From NCBI GenBank assembly GCA_963741405.1, contig CAVUHX010000014.1:81930-145929 (forward strand): 64,000 nucleotides of DNA. The letters run 5' to 3'. The position numbers were made by a program, and so were the translations under genes. The stretch is from Roseiarcus sp963741405. GTDB lineage: Bacteria > Pseudomonadota > Alphaproteobacteria > Rhizobiales > Beijerinckiaceae. Every line of letters begins with the position of its first letter. Position 1 is the stretch's first letter. Positions 1-9,581 of the stretch are shown here, piece by piece. Below the pieces are notes generated by a model, which was given only the letters and a program-made list of their open reading frames with translations, had not been told where the DNA came from and ran no database searches.

Positions 1-627
1 ATGGTCCTCCGCCTCGCCTGCGGGGCGCAGCGCCGCTTCGTTGGCGCGCATGAGATCGGCGATCGAAAGCCCGCTTTCCCGGCCGCGCGCGAGGAGTTCG
101 GCGCCCGAGCGGAACGGGTGTGGCGCGCGGCCTTCCGCCTCGACGTCGCCCTCCTCCACGCCGTCCCGCACGATGAAGCCGCCGCCGACCGAGAGCCAGG
201 TTTCGTCGGCGAGCGCCGCTCCGGCCGCGTCCCGCGCGACAAGGCGCAGCGTATTCGGGTGGCGCGGCGCGGGCGTGACGACGTCGAAGGAAATCGCGCT
301 CGCCGGGTCGAAGGCGATGGCGTGGCGGCCTGCGAGCGACAGGCGTTTCGTCCGGCGCGTGTCGTCGACCAGCGCTTCGGCCGCGTCCGGGTCGACCGCC
401 TCGGGAGAGAGGCCGCCGAGCCCCAGGATGACCGCCTTGTCGGTCGCGTGGCCCTTGCCGGTGAAGGCGAGCGAGCCGAGGAGCGTGACCTCGACCGAGG
501 CGACGCGCGGGAGTTCGCCCCTGGAGGCGAGGCCCGCGGCGAAGGCGGCGGCGGCCTTCATCGGCCCGACCGTGTGCGACGAGGACGGGCCGAGGCCGAT
601 CTTAAAGAGATCGAAGACGCTGATCAT
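1..627 (-). CDS. sdaA: L-serine ammonia-lyase (SdaA), 5' part, runs off the window
   Basis: The reverse strand opens with ATG at 627 and stays open for 209 codons to the window edge. The N-terminus MISVFDLFKIGLGPSSSHTV carries the family SSSHT motif at residues 14-18, which begins the beta domain of the single-chain iron-sulfur L-serine dehydratase. The enzyme deaminates L-serine to pyruvate and ammonia in the cytoplasm. A full protein is about 460 aa, so the catalytic alpha domain with its cluster cysteines lies outside the window. The gene diverges from the nfu-type gene that starts 159 bp away. The family is clear from the N-terminal motif; function is known from the family, not tested here. 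Confidence 0.88.
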   Translation of the reverse strand, partial: MISVFDLFKIGLGPSSSHTVGPMKAAAAFAAGLASRGELPRVASVEVTLLGSLAFTGKGHATDKAVILGLGGLSPEAVDPDAAEALVDDTRRTKRLSLAGRHAIAFDPASAISFDVVTPAPRHPNTLRLVARDAAGAALADETWLSVGGGFIVRDGVEEGDVEAEGRAPHPFRSGAELLARGRESGLSIADLMRANEAALRPAGEAEDH

Positions 628-785
628 CGCTTCGCCCGATCGGGGTCAAGGGAGATGGATGTTAGCGCCGCAGCGGGACGGCGAAACCTCTATTTCGCGC
701 GGAAGCTCGGCCAAAATCGGATGGAGGGCCGCCTTGCCTCGCGGCCCTGCCGCGCCTATCTCTAGGCGCCAAGGAGCAACGCCCC

Positions 786-1349
786 ATGTTCATCCAGACC
801 GAAGCGACCCCCAATCCCGCGACGCTGAAGTTCCTGCCCGGCCGCGCGGTCATGGAGGAGGGGACGTTCGAAGCGCGCGATCCCGCCACGGCGGAGCGCT
901 CGCCGCTCGCCAGGGCGTTGATGGAATTGCCCGGCGTGACCGGCGTGTTCTTCGCCAACGACTTCATTTCGGTGACCAAGGGCGAGGGCGAATGGCAGCA
1001 CCTGCGCCCCGCGGTGCTCGGCGTGGTGACCGAATTCTTCCTCTCCGGCGCGCCGCTGATCGAGACGGGCGGCGCGGATGTCGCGACGGCCGGCGAGTTC
1101 TTCGACGCCAAGGACGGCGAGACGGTCGAGGCGATCAAGGAGCTGATCGAGACGCGCGTGCGCCCCGCGGTGGCGGGCGACGGCGGCGACATCATCTTCA
1201 AGGGTTTTCGCGACGGGATCGTCTATCTCAAGATGAAGGGCGCCTGCTCCGGCTGCCCCTCGTCGACCGCGACGCTGAGGCACGGAATCGAGAACCTGCT
1301 CAAGCACTTCCTGCCGGAGGTGCAGACTGTGGAGCCGTGGATGGAGTGA
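786..1349 (+). CDS. nfuA: Nfu-type iron-sulfur cluster scaffold/carrier protein
   Basis: A 187-aa protein with the two-domain plan of mitochondrial and alphaproteobacterial NFU1. The N-terminal Nfu domain begins MFIQTEATPNPATLKFLPG and covers about residues 1-90. The C-terminal NifU-like domain, about 105-180, contains GDGGDIIF and the CSGC cluster-binding motif near residue 156. It is expected to bind a 4Fe-4S cluster between two subunits and hand it to apo-enzymes in the cytoplasm. A good Shine-Dalgarno (AAGGAGC) lies 7 bases before the ATG. The neighbouring divergent sdaA encodes a 4Fe-4S enzyme, a possible client, but that is only inference from position. The symbol follows the common name for this class. 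Confidence 0.9.
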   Translation: MFIQTEATPNPATLKFLPGRAVMEEGTFEARDPATAERSPLARALMELPGVTGVFFANDFISVTKGEGEWQHLRPAVLGVVTEFFLSGAPLIETGGADVATAGEFFDAKDGETVEAIKELIETRVRPAVAGDGGDIIFKGFRDGIVYLKMKGACSGCPSSTATLRHGIENLLKHFLPEVQTVEPWME

Positions 1350-1479
1350 CGGCGCGTCGGCGGTATTAAAACTTCCGCTTGTCCGGAGGAATGTCTAACT
1401 GTGCTTCCGATTCCCGGAGAAATTCCACGGTTGTGATGGTGGTATTTGGCGGCGCTTCCTGTCCATCAGGGAGGCTAAG

Positions 1480-1860
1480 TCAGTTTGAATCCTGTCGTCC
1501 CCGATAAGCAGGCGTGAAGTCCTGCGGCGGCGTTGTCACGGCCAAATAGACGAACGGTTCGTGTCCCGTATTGTGGACGCCGTGGATCGAGCCCGCGGGC
1601 GTGCGCACAACGTCTCCAGCCTGCACCACGTCTGTCTGATCGTGATCCATCAACAACGTCGCGCAGCCCTGCTCCACCATCCAGATTTGTTCGCTGTTGG
1701 GATGGGAGTGTCTTGCCGAAACAGAACCCGGCTCCATCGTAACCCGCGTGATCGTGACCAGAGCCTCAGGCGCATTCCTGGGCCACACGATCTGCACGGA
1801 TCGGACGCCGGGGTTTTCCAGCGTCGCAAAGTCCACAGTCGAGAGACGTTGGATGCTCAT
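1480..1860 (-). CDS. Cupin-2 domain protein
   Basis: A single small beta-barrel cupin of about 126 aa. Metal-ligand motif 1 is seen as HSHPNSEQIWMVEQG and motif 2 as GDVVRTPAGSIHGVHNTG, giving three histidines and a glutamate for a bound metal. I start at ATG 1860 (MSIQRLS), because GGAG lies just before it; an in-frame ATG at 1872 is also possible. Cupins of this type are small metalloenzymes or sensors and the substrate cannot be read from sequence. It faces the convergent nfu-type gene and has no partner gene in the same direction. Confidence 0.8.
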   Translation of the reverse strand: MSIQRLSTVDFATLENPGVRSVQIVWPRNAPEALVTITRVTMEPGSVSARHSHPNSEQIWMVEQGCATLLMDHDQTDVVQAGDVVRTPAGSIHGVHNTGHEPFVYLAVTTPPQDFTPAYRGRQDSN

Positions 1861-2153
1861 ATCCATCTCCATCGCTCTTGCGCAATTTATCGCATTGCGA
1901 TCGATGAATCAAAAAGTGTCTGCGTCCTATAATCCGGGCGTTTCCGGTTGCTTCACATCTCTTGATTTCCGTACCGCAGGCCCGGTCGCGTTATCCCGGC
2001 GAGAATCCGCCGATATCGGGTGAATTCGAGATCGTCGGGCCGCGCGGCGATAGAGGCAAGGAGCGGACCTCGATCCAGGGTCGGCCGGTCTCGCCGACTC
2101 CGAAACGAGGGATATGGGGCGCCGGCAAAAAGCGCCACGTGGACCGCAGAAGC

Positions 2154-2597
2154 TTATTGTGCGCCGAGATCGAGTCCCCGTGTAGCCAGCGCAACGACGC
2201 GCGGAATGGGTCTCGCGCCCTGTTCGTAATAGGCCACCATGCGACGGCTCACGCCGAGCGCATGCGCCGCCGCGTCGAGTGTATAGGCCTTGCGCTTGCG
2301 CCAGCGCCTAAAGGCATCCGGCGACATGGTGACTCCCGTCTGCTCCTGCGCGAGCCGCTGCAACGTATCCGCGGCCATGTCGATCTCGTCAGACCAGACG
2401 ACATCGGTTCCATATTCCCCAACACGCACTTGCCGAAACAAATTCGACGACCGCAATGGCTTATAGACGCGGAATGTCTCGATCAAACTGGATACGTCAA
2501 CGCGGCTTTCGCCGCCCTTGTCCCAATGAATTCTTAGGGTCAGGGGCTTCCTGTCCGCCTCCACGGCGACGATGCGCGGCAAAACTTTCTTCGGCAT
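2154..2597 (-). CDS. DUF2442 domain protein with C-terminal XRE-like helix-turn-helix
   Basis: A 147-aa protein from ATG 2597 (MPKKVLPRI). Residues 1-75 look like DUF2442, with the typical core VRVGEYGTDVVWSDEIDM. Residues 80-147 form a helix-turn-helix with AAAHALGVSRRMVAYYEQG as the recognition region. This fusion is usually the second gene of a DUF4160-DUF2442 pair that behaves like a toxin-antitoxin module, with the HTH protein as the likely repressor. The upstream partner overlaps or touches its start (stop at 2600-2602) but is frameshifted here. Antitoxin role is inferred from the family and pairing. Confidence 0.72.
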   Translation of the reverse strand: MPKKVLPRIVAVEADRKPLTLRIHWDKGGESRVDVSSLIETFRVYKPLRSSNLFRQVRVGEYGTDVVWSDEIDMAADTLQRLAQEQTGVTMSPDAFRRWRKRKAYTLDAAAHALGVSRRMVAYYEQGARPIPRVVALATRGLDLGAQ

Positions 2598-2599
2598 GG

Positions 2600-2823
2600 T
2601 CAATCCCGTTCAGCCCATCTAAGGGCCAGCATTTCCTGATGCGTTTGCGCCCACGCCAGAGCCTCAGCGATCTCGGTCGGGCGGGCCTCTCCTGCAATCA
2701 CCCTCAAGTCGGAATCCGCACCAGCACCTGAAAATCAGGCGAGACGATGTGGAAGTGCGGCGGGCGGTGATCGTCGGCGTACATGCGCACGCTGACCGCG
2801 CCAAAGCGTCGCAATGTCGGCAT
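2600..2823 (-). pseudogene. DUF4160 gene, frameshifted
   Basis: Reading from ATG 2823 gives MPTLRRFGAVSVRMYADDHR followed by PPHFHIVSPDFQVLVRI, the DUF4160 signature (aspartate, PPHFH). The frame then hits TGA close to 2706. One frame over, translation resumes as DLRVIAGEARPTEIAEALAW and ends at TGA 2600-2602, exactly before the DUF2442-HTH gene. The total length is not a multiple of three, so there is a 1-base loss or 2-base gain near 2705-2715. DUF4160 is the usual partner of DUF2442. Either a true inactivating indel or a sequence error would explain this. Confidence 0.7.
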
Positions 2824-2976
2824 ACAAACCCATCACTTCTCATAGTGCAATAGTTGCACTTTTGGCAGATTGTCAATGGTTTTTAGCACGCCCCTTCACG
2901 GGCAGTCCCTGCCTCAGGGGCCTCAAGCGTTTGGTTCGGCGGGAAGGCCGCCTGGGGCCGCCGTTCCGAGTCGGGC

Positions 2977-3918
2977 CTACCTCGCCCGTTTCTCCCCGCC
3001 CGCCGCCGTGATCACCGCGACGATGATGAAGCCGGTCGCCAGCAGGCGAATCCCCGCGCTGACCCCGAACGTGTTCAGCATGGTCAGGAGCAGCACCAGG
3101 AACAGCGCCCCGCCCCAGACGCCGGGAAGGTTCGCCTTGCCGCCGGAGACCGACGTGCCGCCGATGACGACGACGGCGATCGAGGCGAGCAGATATTCGT
3201 TGCCGATATCAACATTGGCCCCCCGGAAGTACCCGGCGAGCAGCGCGCCGGCGAGGCCGCCCAGCGCCCCGCAGAGCGCGTAGGTGGCGAAGCGCACCGG
3301 CTCGACCTTGATCCCGGCCAGCCGCGCGGCGCGGATGTTCTGCCCGATCGCCAGCACCGAGCGGCCCCAGACGGTGCGGTGGAGCGCAACATGCGCGCCG
3401 ATGGTGAACAGCGCCGTCAGGATCGCGAGCAGAGGGACGCCGAGCACCTGAATATTGGTGAAGTCGGCGAAGCCCGGCGGCGGCTTGATCTGCAGGCCGC
3501 GGCCGTAGGAGATGTCGATCGACTGGATGATGAAGCTGGCCGACAGGGTCGCGATGATCGGCGGGATGCGCAAGAGCCGAATCAGGAGATAATTGGTCAC
3601 GCCGACCGCGACCCCGCAGGCCAGCGCCGCGGCGAGTCCGACGGCGACGAGGGAGTCGTCGCCGCCCATGGTCTTCATCGCGACCGCGCTCGCCAGCCCG
3701 ATATTGGCCGGCAGCGACAGGTCGACATTGCCGGGCCCGAGCGTGATGACGAACATCTGCCCGACGCCGACGATCACGGTGAACACCGCAAGCGACAGGG
3801 CGGCGGTCAGCATGCCGCCCGCGCCATGGCCGCCGGTGAAGGCGATCGCAGCGAGCCAGACGACGATCGCGCCGAGGAACGACCAGATCCAGGGCCTTGC
3901 GGCGAGCGCCTGCGTCAT
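2977..3918 (-). CDS. Sugar ABC transporter permease (RbsC-like), second permease
   Basis: A 313-aa inner-membrane permease of the BPD_transp_2 / RbsC family, with hydrophobic segments across the whole length and the EAA-like region GGTSVSGGKANLPGVWGG near residue 265. I choose the ATG at 3916-3918 (MTQALAARPW), which overlaps the stop of the upstream permease as ATGA; longer upstream frames are antisense noise. It should pair with the preceding permease to form the channel of a ribose/xylose-class importer. It is the last gene of the operon running from the binding-protein gene at 7420 down to here. The transported sugar is unknown. Confidence 0.88.
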   Translation of the reverse strand: MTQALAARPWIWSFLGAIVVWLAAIAFTGGHGAGGMLTAALSLAVFTVIVGVGQMFVITLGPGNVDLSLPANIGLASAVAMKTMGGDDSLVAVGLAAALACGVAVGVTNYLLIRLLRIPPIIATLSASFIIQSIDISYGRGLQIKPPPGFADFTNIQVLGVPLLAILTALFTIGAHVALHRTVWGRSVLAIGQNIRAARLAGIKVEPVRFATYALCGALGGLAGALLAGYFRGANVDIGNEYLLASIAVVVIGGTSVSGGKANLPGVWGGALFLVLLLTMLNTFGVSAGIRLLATGFIIVAVITAAGGEKRAR

Positions 3919-4883
3919 CGCGCGGCCCCGCGGCTGATGAGAACCCGCGCCGCCAGAACAATGATCAGGATCGCGCCGTTGGCGGCGACCTGCCAGTCCG
4001 GCGGAATCCGCATGAAGGTGAGCAAGGGCGAGGCCGCCATCGCCATGGTCAGCGCGCCGAGCACCGCCCCGATCGGCGAGACTTTTCCGCCGACGAACTC
4101 CCCGCCGCCGAGGATGACGCCGGCGATCGACAGGAGCGTGTAGCCATTGCCGATATTGGCGTCGGCCGAGGTCGTGATGCCGACCAGCGCCATTCCCGAC
4201 AGCACCCCGAACAGGCCGGCGAGCGCAAACAGCGCGGTCTTGGCCCTGAGCAGCGACCAGCCCGCCCGTTCGATGGCGACCGCGTTGCCGCCTGCCCCGC
4301 GCAGGATTGCGCCGTAGGACGTCCGCATGAGGCCGAACCAGGCGACCCCGGCGATGAGGATTGCGGCGACGATCGGGAACGGAACGAAGGGCGGCTTGAC
4401 GCCCATGATCGCCATGAGCCACGCGGGCGCCTTCCCGCCGGGCTTCGGCATGAGGAGGATCGCCAGCCCCTGCCAGACGAAGCTCATGCCGAGCGTCACC
4501 ACGATCGAGGGCAGATTGCGTAAGTAGATCAGTGCTCCGAGCGCGGCGTAGAACGCAATGCAGCCAAGGAGCACGAGCGCGCCGAGCGCCGGCTCATCCC
4601 GAAGCCAGGTCGCCGAGACGCAGCAGACGAAGCCGACGAAGGTGCCGATCGACAGGTCGAGGTCGTTGCCGGCGATGATGAACATCTGCGCCACCGTGGC
4701 GAGCGCGATCGGGATCGCCAGGTTCAGCATCAGCGTGAAGCCGAAGTAGCTGATCGCGCGCGGGTTCAGCCAGGCGATCGCCGCCACGACGAGGGCGAGC
4801 GACAGGGCCGGCAGCGCCGCGCGAAGCCTGCGCCGCAGGTCCGCCCCTCCCCCAAGACCGGCCGCCGGGGCTGCAATGCTCAT
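3915..4883 (-). CDS. Sugar ABC transporter permease (RbsC-like), first permease
   Basis: A 322-aa polytopic membrane protein of the BPD_transp_2 family. Typical features are GNDLDLSIGTFVGFVCC around residue 75 and the cytoplasmic-loop motif GGGEFVGGKVSPIGAVLGA near 250. It starts one base after the ATPase stop region (4885) and ends in a 4-base overlap with the next permease, so the genes are translationally coupled. Two different permease genes per system occur in some sugar importers of this class, where they form a heterodimer. Substrate cannot be assigned from the permeases. Confidence 0.88.
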   Translation of the reverse strand: MSIAAPAAGLGGGADLRRRLRAALPALSLALVVAAIAWLNPRAISYFGFTLMLNLAIPIALATVAQMFIIAGNDLDLSIGTFVGFVCCVSATWLRDEPALGALVLLGCIAFYAALGALIYLRNLPSIVVTLGMSFVWQGLAILLMPKPGGKAPAWLMAIMGVKPPFVPFPIVAAILIAGVAWFGLMRTSYGAILRGAGGNAVAIERAGWSLLRAKTALFALAGLFGVLSGMALVGITTSADANIGNGYTLLSIAGVILGGGEFVGGKVSPIGAVLGALTMAMAASPLLTFMRIPPDWQVAANGAILIIVLAARVLISRGAAR

Positions 4884-4884
4884 G

Positions 4885-6351
4885 TCAGGCCGCGCCGGCG
4901 AACGAGGAATGGATGATGCGCTCTTCGGTCAGCTCGTCGCGCGTGAGCTCAGCGACCACGGCGCCGTTGCGGAAGATATAGATGCGGTCGCAGTTCTTCA
5001 GCTCCTCCGTCTCGGTCGTGTACCAGAGGAATGTCCGCCCCGACGCGGCCTCGGCGCGGATGAGATCGTAGACCTCGATCTTCGTGCCGTAGTCGACGCC
5101 GCGCATCGGGTCGTCCATCAGCACGAGGCGCGCGTCGGAGGCGAGCGCGCGGGCGAACAGCGCCTTCTGCTGATTGCCGCCCGAGAGCGACAGGATATTG
5201 TGCCCGACATCGGGGGTGCGGATCCGGATCCGCTGGCGCCAGGCATTGGCGAGCTCTTCCTCGAGGCGCGGCGACACGAGGAAACCGGCGCGCAGGCGCT
5301 TCAGCGAGCGCACGCCGATGTTCTCAGCGATCGACCATTGCGGGAACACGCCGTCCGAAACCCGGTCGCCGGCGACGAGCGCGACCGGCCCCTCGACCAT
5401 TTGACCCCGTCGCGAGCGCGAGGCGGCGTCGAACGCCGCAAGCAGCAACTCGGTCTGGCCATGGCCGGCGAGCCCGGCGAGGCCGACGATCTCGCCTTCG
5501 TGCGCCACCAGCTCGCGCCCGTCGTGCTGCCGCTCGGGACGAATGCGCAGGCGCATCGGCCGCGCGCCGTCTCCGGCCCGTCGAGCGGCCGAAAGCGGGG
5601 CCTCGCCCTCGACGCCGCCCATCGCGGCGACCAGCTTCGCCCTGCTGAGATTGTGCGAATGGTCCTCTGCCACGACCTTGCCGTCGCGCATGACGAGGAT
5701 GCGGTCGCAAGTGGCCAGCACCTCGCCGAGGATGTGCGAGATCAGCACGCAGCTCAGACCCTCGGCGACCGAGCGTCGAACGTAAGCGAGCAGTTGCCCG
5801 GCGGTGTGGGCGTCGAGCGAGGAGGTCGGCTCGTCGAGGACGACGAGACGGGCGGCTGCGTCCGACACGGTGAACGCCCGCGCGATCTCGACCATCTGTC
5901 GCCGGCCGATCGACAGGTCCTGCACCAGATCGGGCGCGCTCACGCCATGGCCGGGGAAGATCTCGTCGAGCCTGTCGAGGATGAGCCGTCCCGCCCGCCG
6001 TCGCCAGCCGAAACCGCGGACGGACGGATGGTAGACGCGCGCGTTCTCCGCCACCGTCAGGTTCGGGCAAAGCGACAGCTCCTGAAAGACCGAGCGCAAT
6101 CCGAGCGCTTTGGCGCGCGCCGCCGACCACCCGCGCTGGTCCTCGCCGGCAAAGACGAGCCGCCCGCGATCGGGCGTCACGCCGCCGTTCAGGACATGCA
6201 TCAGCGTCGACTTGCCTGCGCCGTTGTGGCCGACAATCCCGACGCACTCGCCCTGAGACAAGGACAGATCGACGCCGTCCAGAGCCCGGACGGCGCCGTA
6301 GGATTTTTCGACGCCCTTGAAGTCAACGAGAAGTGTGCCGCCGCCCGCCAT
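4885..6351 (-). CDS. Sugar ABC transporter ATP-binding protein, two ABC domains
   Basis: A 488-aa RbsA/MglA-type ATPase with two nucleotide-binding domains. Domain 1 has Walker A GHNGAGKST (about residue 42), a signature LSIGRRQMVEIARAF with an altered second half, and Walker B LVVLDEPTSSLD. In domain 2 the Walker A is degenerate (GLAGHGQTELLL) while the signature LSGGNQQKALFARAL and the LVLMDDPMRGVD Walker B remain. This asymmetry is normal for the family. It powers the two permeases encoded just downstream (2-base gap) and lies 49 bp after the binding-protein gene. It works on the cytoplasmic face of the inner membrane. Confidence 0.9.
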   Translation of the reverse strand: MAGGGTLLVDFKGVEKSYGAVRALDGVDLSLSQGECVGIVGHNGAGKSTLMHVLNGGVTPDRGRLVFAGEDQRGWSAARAKALGLRSVFQELSLCPNLTVAENARVYHPSVRGFGWRRRAGRLILDRLDEIFPGHGVSAPDLVQDLSIGRRQMVEIARAFTVSDAAARLVVLDEPTSSLDAHTAGQLLAYVRRSVAEGLSCVLISHILGEVLATCDRILVMRDGKVVAEDHSHNLSRAKLVAAMGGVEGEAPLSAARRAGDGARPMRLRIRPERQHDGRELVAHEGEIVGLAGLAGHGQTELLLAAFDAASRSRRGQMVEGPVALVAGDRVSDGVFPQWSIAENIGVRSLKRLRAGFLVSPRLEEELANAWRQRIRIRTPDVGHNILSLSGGNQQKALFARALASDARLVLMDDPMRGVDYGTKIEVYDLIRAEAASGRTFLWYTTETEELKNCDRIYIFRNGAVVAELTRDELTEERIIHSSFAGAA

Positions 6352-6400
6352 GGCTTGTCTGTCCCTGAGCGCGCGACGCTTTTCGTCTCGCCTGACGAGC

Positions 6401-7420
6401 CTACTTCATGTTCGCCTTGATGGCGGCGATCGCGTCGGCCTGCGAATATTCGTGGCTCGCGACGCCCCCCTTCGGGATTTTCGGCAGCTCGGCTTCGAAG
6501 TCGTCCTGGTTGAAGGCGAGATACGGCACGAGCAGATCATGCGGGATCTTGGTGTTGCCGTCGAGCACCTGCTGCGCCACCCAGAAGGCGAGAGTCGAGA
6601 CGCCCGGCGCGATCGAGGCCGACCAGGTTACATACCCGTCCTTCTCCTTCTGCTCCTTCCACCACTGAAGTTCATCCTGGCGGTTGCCCTCGATGATGGT
6701 CGGGCGCGGCTTGCCGGCGGCGGCGAAGGCCTGCGCGGCGCCGTAGCCGTCGCCGCCCTGGTCGACGACGCCGACGATCGGCGGCAGGGAGGGCAGCACG
6801 GTCGCGACCGCCTTCTGTGCGGTCGTCTGGTCCCAGTCGCCGGTGACCGACGAGACGATCTTGAATTCCGGATGCGCCTTCACCCCTTCGACGATTCCGG
6901 CGTGGATAGCTTCGTCGATCGAGGTGCCGGCGAGGCCGCGGATTTCGAGCAGGTTGCCGCCCTTCGGCTGGAACTTCGCCATGTGCTCGACTTCCTCCTT
7001 GCCCATGTCCTTGAAGTCGACGACGACCCGATAGGCGCAGGGCTCGGTGACGATGCCGTCGAAGGACACGACGACGATTCCGGCTTCGCAGGCCTGCTTG
7101 ATCGCGCCGTTGAGCGCGTCGGGCGAGCTCGCGTTGATGACGATGGCGTTGTACCCCTGCAGGATCAGGTTCTGGATCTGGGCCGCCTGGGTCGGCACCT
7201 CCTTGTCGGCGGTGGTGAAGACGTCCGCCGCCGCGACGACGCCATCCTTGACCGCCTTCTGGGTGACGATGTCGTAGCTCTTCAGCATCGCCTGACGCCA
7301 GGAATTGCCGGCGTAGTTGTTGGAAAAGGCGATTTTCATCTTGCTCGTGTCCGCCTGGGCGGACGAAGCCACCAGCGCGCCGGCGGCGCACAGGGCAAGC
7401 ACGGAGACAGTGCGGTTCAT
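6401..7420 (-). CDS. Periplasmic sugar-binding protein of the ABC importer
   Basis: A 339-aa substrate-binding protein of the Peripla_BP_4 (ribose-binding) fold. A signal peptide MNRTVSVLALCAAGALVASS ends at AQA. The mature domain shows the first strand KIAFSNNYAGNSWRQAM and the hinge-type segment GYNAIVINASSPDALNGAI. It would capture a sugar or related small molecule in the periplasm and deliver it to the permeases. As the first gene of the four-gene operon it follows the longest upstream spacer, where the promoter must lie. No dedicated regulator or catabolic enzyme sits alongside, so the ligand is open. Confidence 0.9.
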   Translation of the reverse strand: MNRTVSVLALCAAGALVASSAQADTSKMKIAFSNNYAGNSWRQAMLKSYDIVTQKAVKDGVVAAADVFTTADKEVPTQAAQIQNLILQGYNAIVINASSPDALNGAIKQACEAGIVVVSFDGIVTEPCAYRVVVDFKDMGKEEVEHMAKFQPKGGNLLEIRGLAGTSIDEAIHAGIVEGVKAHPEFKIVSSVTGDWDQTTAQKAVATVLPSLPPIVGVVDQGGDGYGAAQAFAAAGKPRPTIIEGNRQDELQWWKEQKEKDGYVTWSASIAPGVSTLAFWVAQQVLDGNTKIPHDLLVPYLAFNQDDFEAELPKIPKGGVASHEYSQADAIAAIKANMK

Positions 7421-7995
7421 CGATTTCCTCCCGATTCCCTCGCGCGCGACGGCTCCCGCGGGGCAGACCGCTTTTGTTGATTGGCGTTCTCGGCCGCGGG
7501 GCGAGGGCGTCCGCGGCGCTGACAGGCCAGAGCTAACATGTCAGAAAAATTCGAGTCAATCGGGCTGGCGCGGAGCAGGAAGGAGCGATCCCGAAGCCTC
7601 TCGCCCACGCTCACCGGAAAAGCTTCGGCATCAAGGTCAGGCGATCGGCCTGAGCCAGTAATCCGGTTGAAGTAAACGACGGACAACGTGGCGGAAGAAA
7701 AATTACCGCGCATTCCCAAAACCTTATTGCGTTTGTTAAGAAAGTGTGACAGCGTGTGAATGCGGCGGAAAGTAGTCGCTTTCTTGTTCCTCAATCGTCA
7801 ATGATGGTGAGGAGACGGCGAGCGGATCTGTCTGAAAGACAGAAACGGTCCCGAGACAGGATCCGGTCGCGTGCTTGCGAGTCACCTTGCGGCGACGCCG
7901 CAAGGAATTTCTTTTCAGTCAAGTTTGAAATGCTCCCATGCGTACGGCTGAGGGCATGTTAACAACATTGGCGTATTGTATCTGCGGAGGCGACG
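7421..7995. other. Intergenic region between ABC operon and sedolisin gene
   Basis: About 575 bp between divergent transcription units. It must hold the promoters of both the ABC operon and the protease gene. The stretch near 7670-7760 is lower in GC than its surroundings, but I see no clear -35/-10 pair, operator or gene that I can defend. Confidence 0.4.
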
Positions 7996-9404
7996 ATGGC
8001 GCGACAACCCAGGCCAGGGCGTGGGACGCCCGCGGCAGCTCATTCCTACCTGCACGTGGTTCGCAAGAACGGCATTCACCCCTACATCAAGAGGTTGGGG
8101 CTGGCCGCTGACCGAAAAGCGGCGGCCGCGCCCTGGAAAGTCACGGACCTCCTCAAAGCTTACGATTGGCCCTCCGATGCGCCCGGCAGGGGCGTCATTG
8201 CCATTGTCGAACTCGGCGGCGGTTGGGTTCAATCGGACGTCGATCAGTTCTTCAAGGGAGTCGATCTTCCCGCGCCGCACATTACCGACGTTTCGGTCGA
8301 CGGCACGGAAAACAGCAAGTGCAATCCGCGCAACGACGCCGACGGCGAGGTCGCGCTCGACATCCAGGTGGCCGGCGCAGCCTACGCCGCGGCCACGGGC
8401 AAACCGGCGGCAATTCGCGTGTACTGGGCGCAGGACATCGCCCAGGCCATTACGGCCGCCGCGGCCGATGGATGCGACGTCTGCTCGATCTCTTGGGGCG
8501 CCGACGAGGCCAGTTGGGGCGCGGCCGCGGGCGACGCGTTGGAGCAGGCGGCCACCGCCGCCACCTCCGCGGGTATGGTCATCTTTGCCGCTTCGGGCGA
8601 CAACGATTTAGCGACGGCGGCCCAGGCCGCGCCAACGTCGATCTGCCGGCCTCCGCGCCGCACGTTATCGGCTGCGGCGGCACGAAGAAGACCAAGACTG
8701 ACGAAACGGTCTGGAACGATAATCCTGGTAAGACCGACGGGGAAGGCACCGGCGGCGGCTACTCGACGCTTTTTCCGATGCCGTCGTGGCAGGCCGGCGC
8801 ACCTCACGGCCCTGGCCGCATGGTTCCAGACGTCGCCGCGAACGCCGATCCGGTCACGGGCTATGAAATTCTGCTTTACGGCCAGCAAGAAGTCGTCGGC
8901 GGCACCAGCGCCGTCGCCCCTCTCTACGCCGGCCTGTTCGCGTCGTTCGGAACGAAACTCGGCTTCATCACGCCGGAGTTGTATTTGAACAGCGCCTGCT
9001 TCAACGACATCACCCATGGCAACAACGGCGCTTTTCGGGGCCGAACGGGCGCTGATCCGTGCACCGGTCTTGGTTCACCAATCGCCGCAAGCCTTGAGGA
9101 GCGAATCAACCCGGCGGCGATCAATGCAAGCAGGATGCGAGACCTGATGGCGGAAAATGCGCGGCTGCGGGCGAGCGTAGCGCAGGCGCAACAACGTCCT
9201 TTCCCCGGTTGCCAGCAAGCGGCGGCTGCCTACGCCCGACCTGCGGCTCCCCTCACGCCTCGCGTAGCTCCCGCTGCTTATAGTTGCGCCCTAGATGGAA
9301 ACGGCGTGTGGTGGAAGTTTCCCGTAAACGCAAACGGGGAACAAATTGGGGAAGGGGTTCCGGCGAGCCCAGGTGAATGCCCTTTGCAACGCACGCCGCG
9401 TTAG
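7996..9404 (+). pseudogene. Sedolisin (S53) serine-carboxyl peptidase, single frameshift
   Basis: The first frame from ATG 7996 carries the catalytic Glu/Asp pair in GEVALDIQVAG and the oxyanion Asp in FAASGDND. The frame is lost at about 8605-8612; one base inserted there restores continuity into SDGGPGRANVDLPASAP and the catalytic Ser motif GGTSAVAPLYAGL, then the calcium-site region FNDITHGNN...CTGLGSP. All catalytic residues of the kumamolisin-type family are therefore present across two frames. The roughly 180-aa propeptide typical of the family is missing, as the protein starts almost directly at the mature domain. No signal peptide is evident. A 100-aa C-terminal tail follows the catalytic domain. 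Confidence 0.78.
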
Positions 9405-9581
9405 CAGCGCCAGCTACTTATAGAATGCTCTAGCTGACGTTGATGGATAGTCAAGGTGGTGGCATGACCGGAAACGAGGACGTATTCGTAGGTCTGGACA
9501 TCGTGACCGTCGATAACAAATTTATAGCGTATTCAGTCGCCTGACTTAGGTTGGTACGTCTTTACGCTGGAGGATTGCAAA

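Noticed and set aside
1..1369. Long plus-strand frames over the sdaA and nfu region
   Set aside because: They run antisense to sdaA and out of frame with the Nfu protein; low-complexity Arg/Ala composition.
2977..4422. A 481-codon version of the second permease
   Set aside because: The first 168 codons are an out-of-frame reading of the upstream permease; the ATGA overlap at 3915-3918 gives the sensible start.
4876..6420. 514-codon plus-strand frame opposite the sugar ATPase
   Set aside because: Antisense to an ABC ATPase with complete motifs; no ribosome site or domain.
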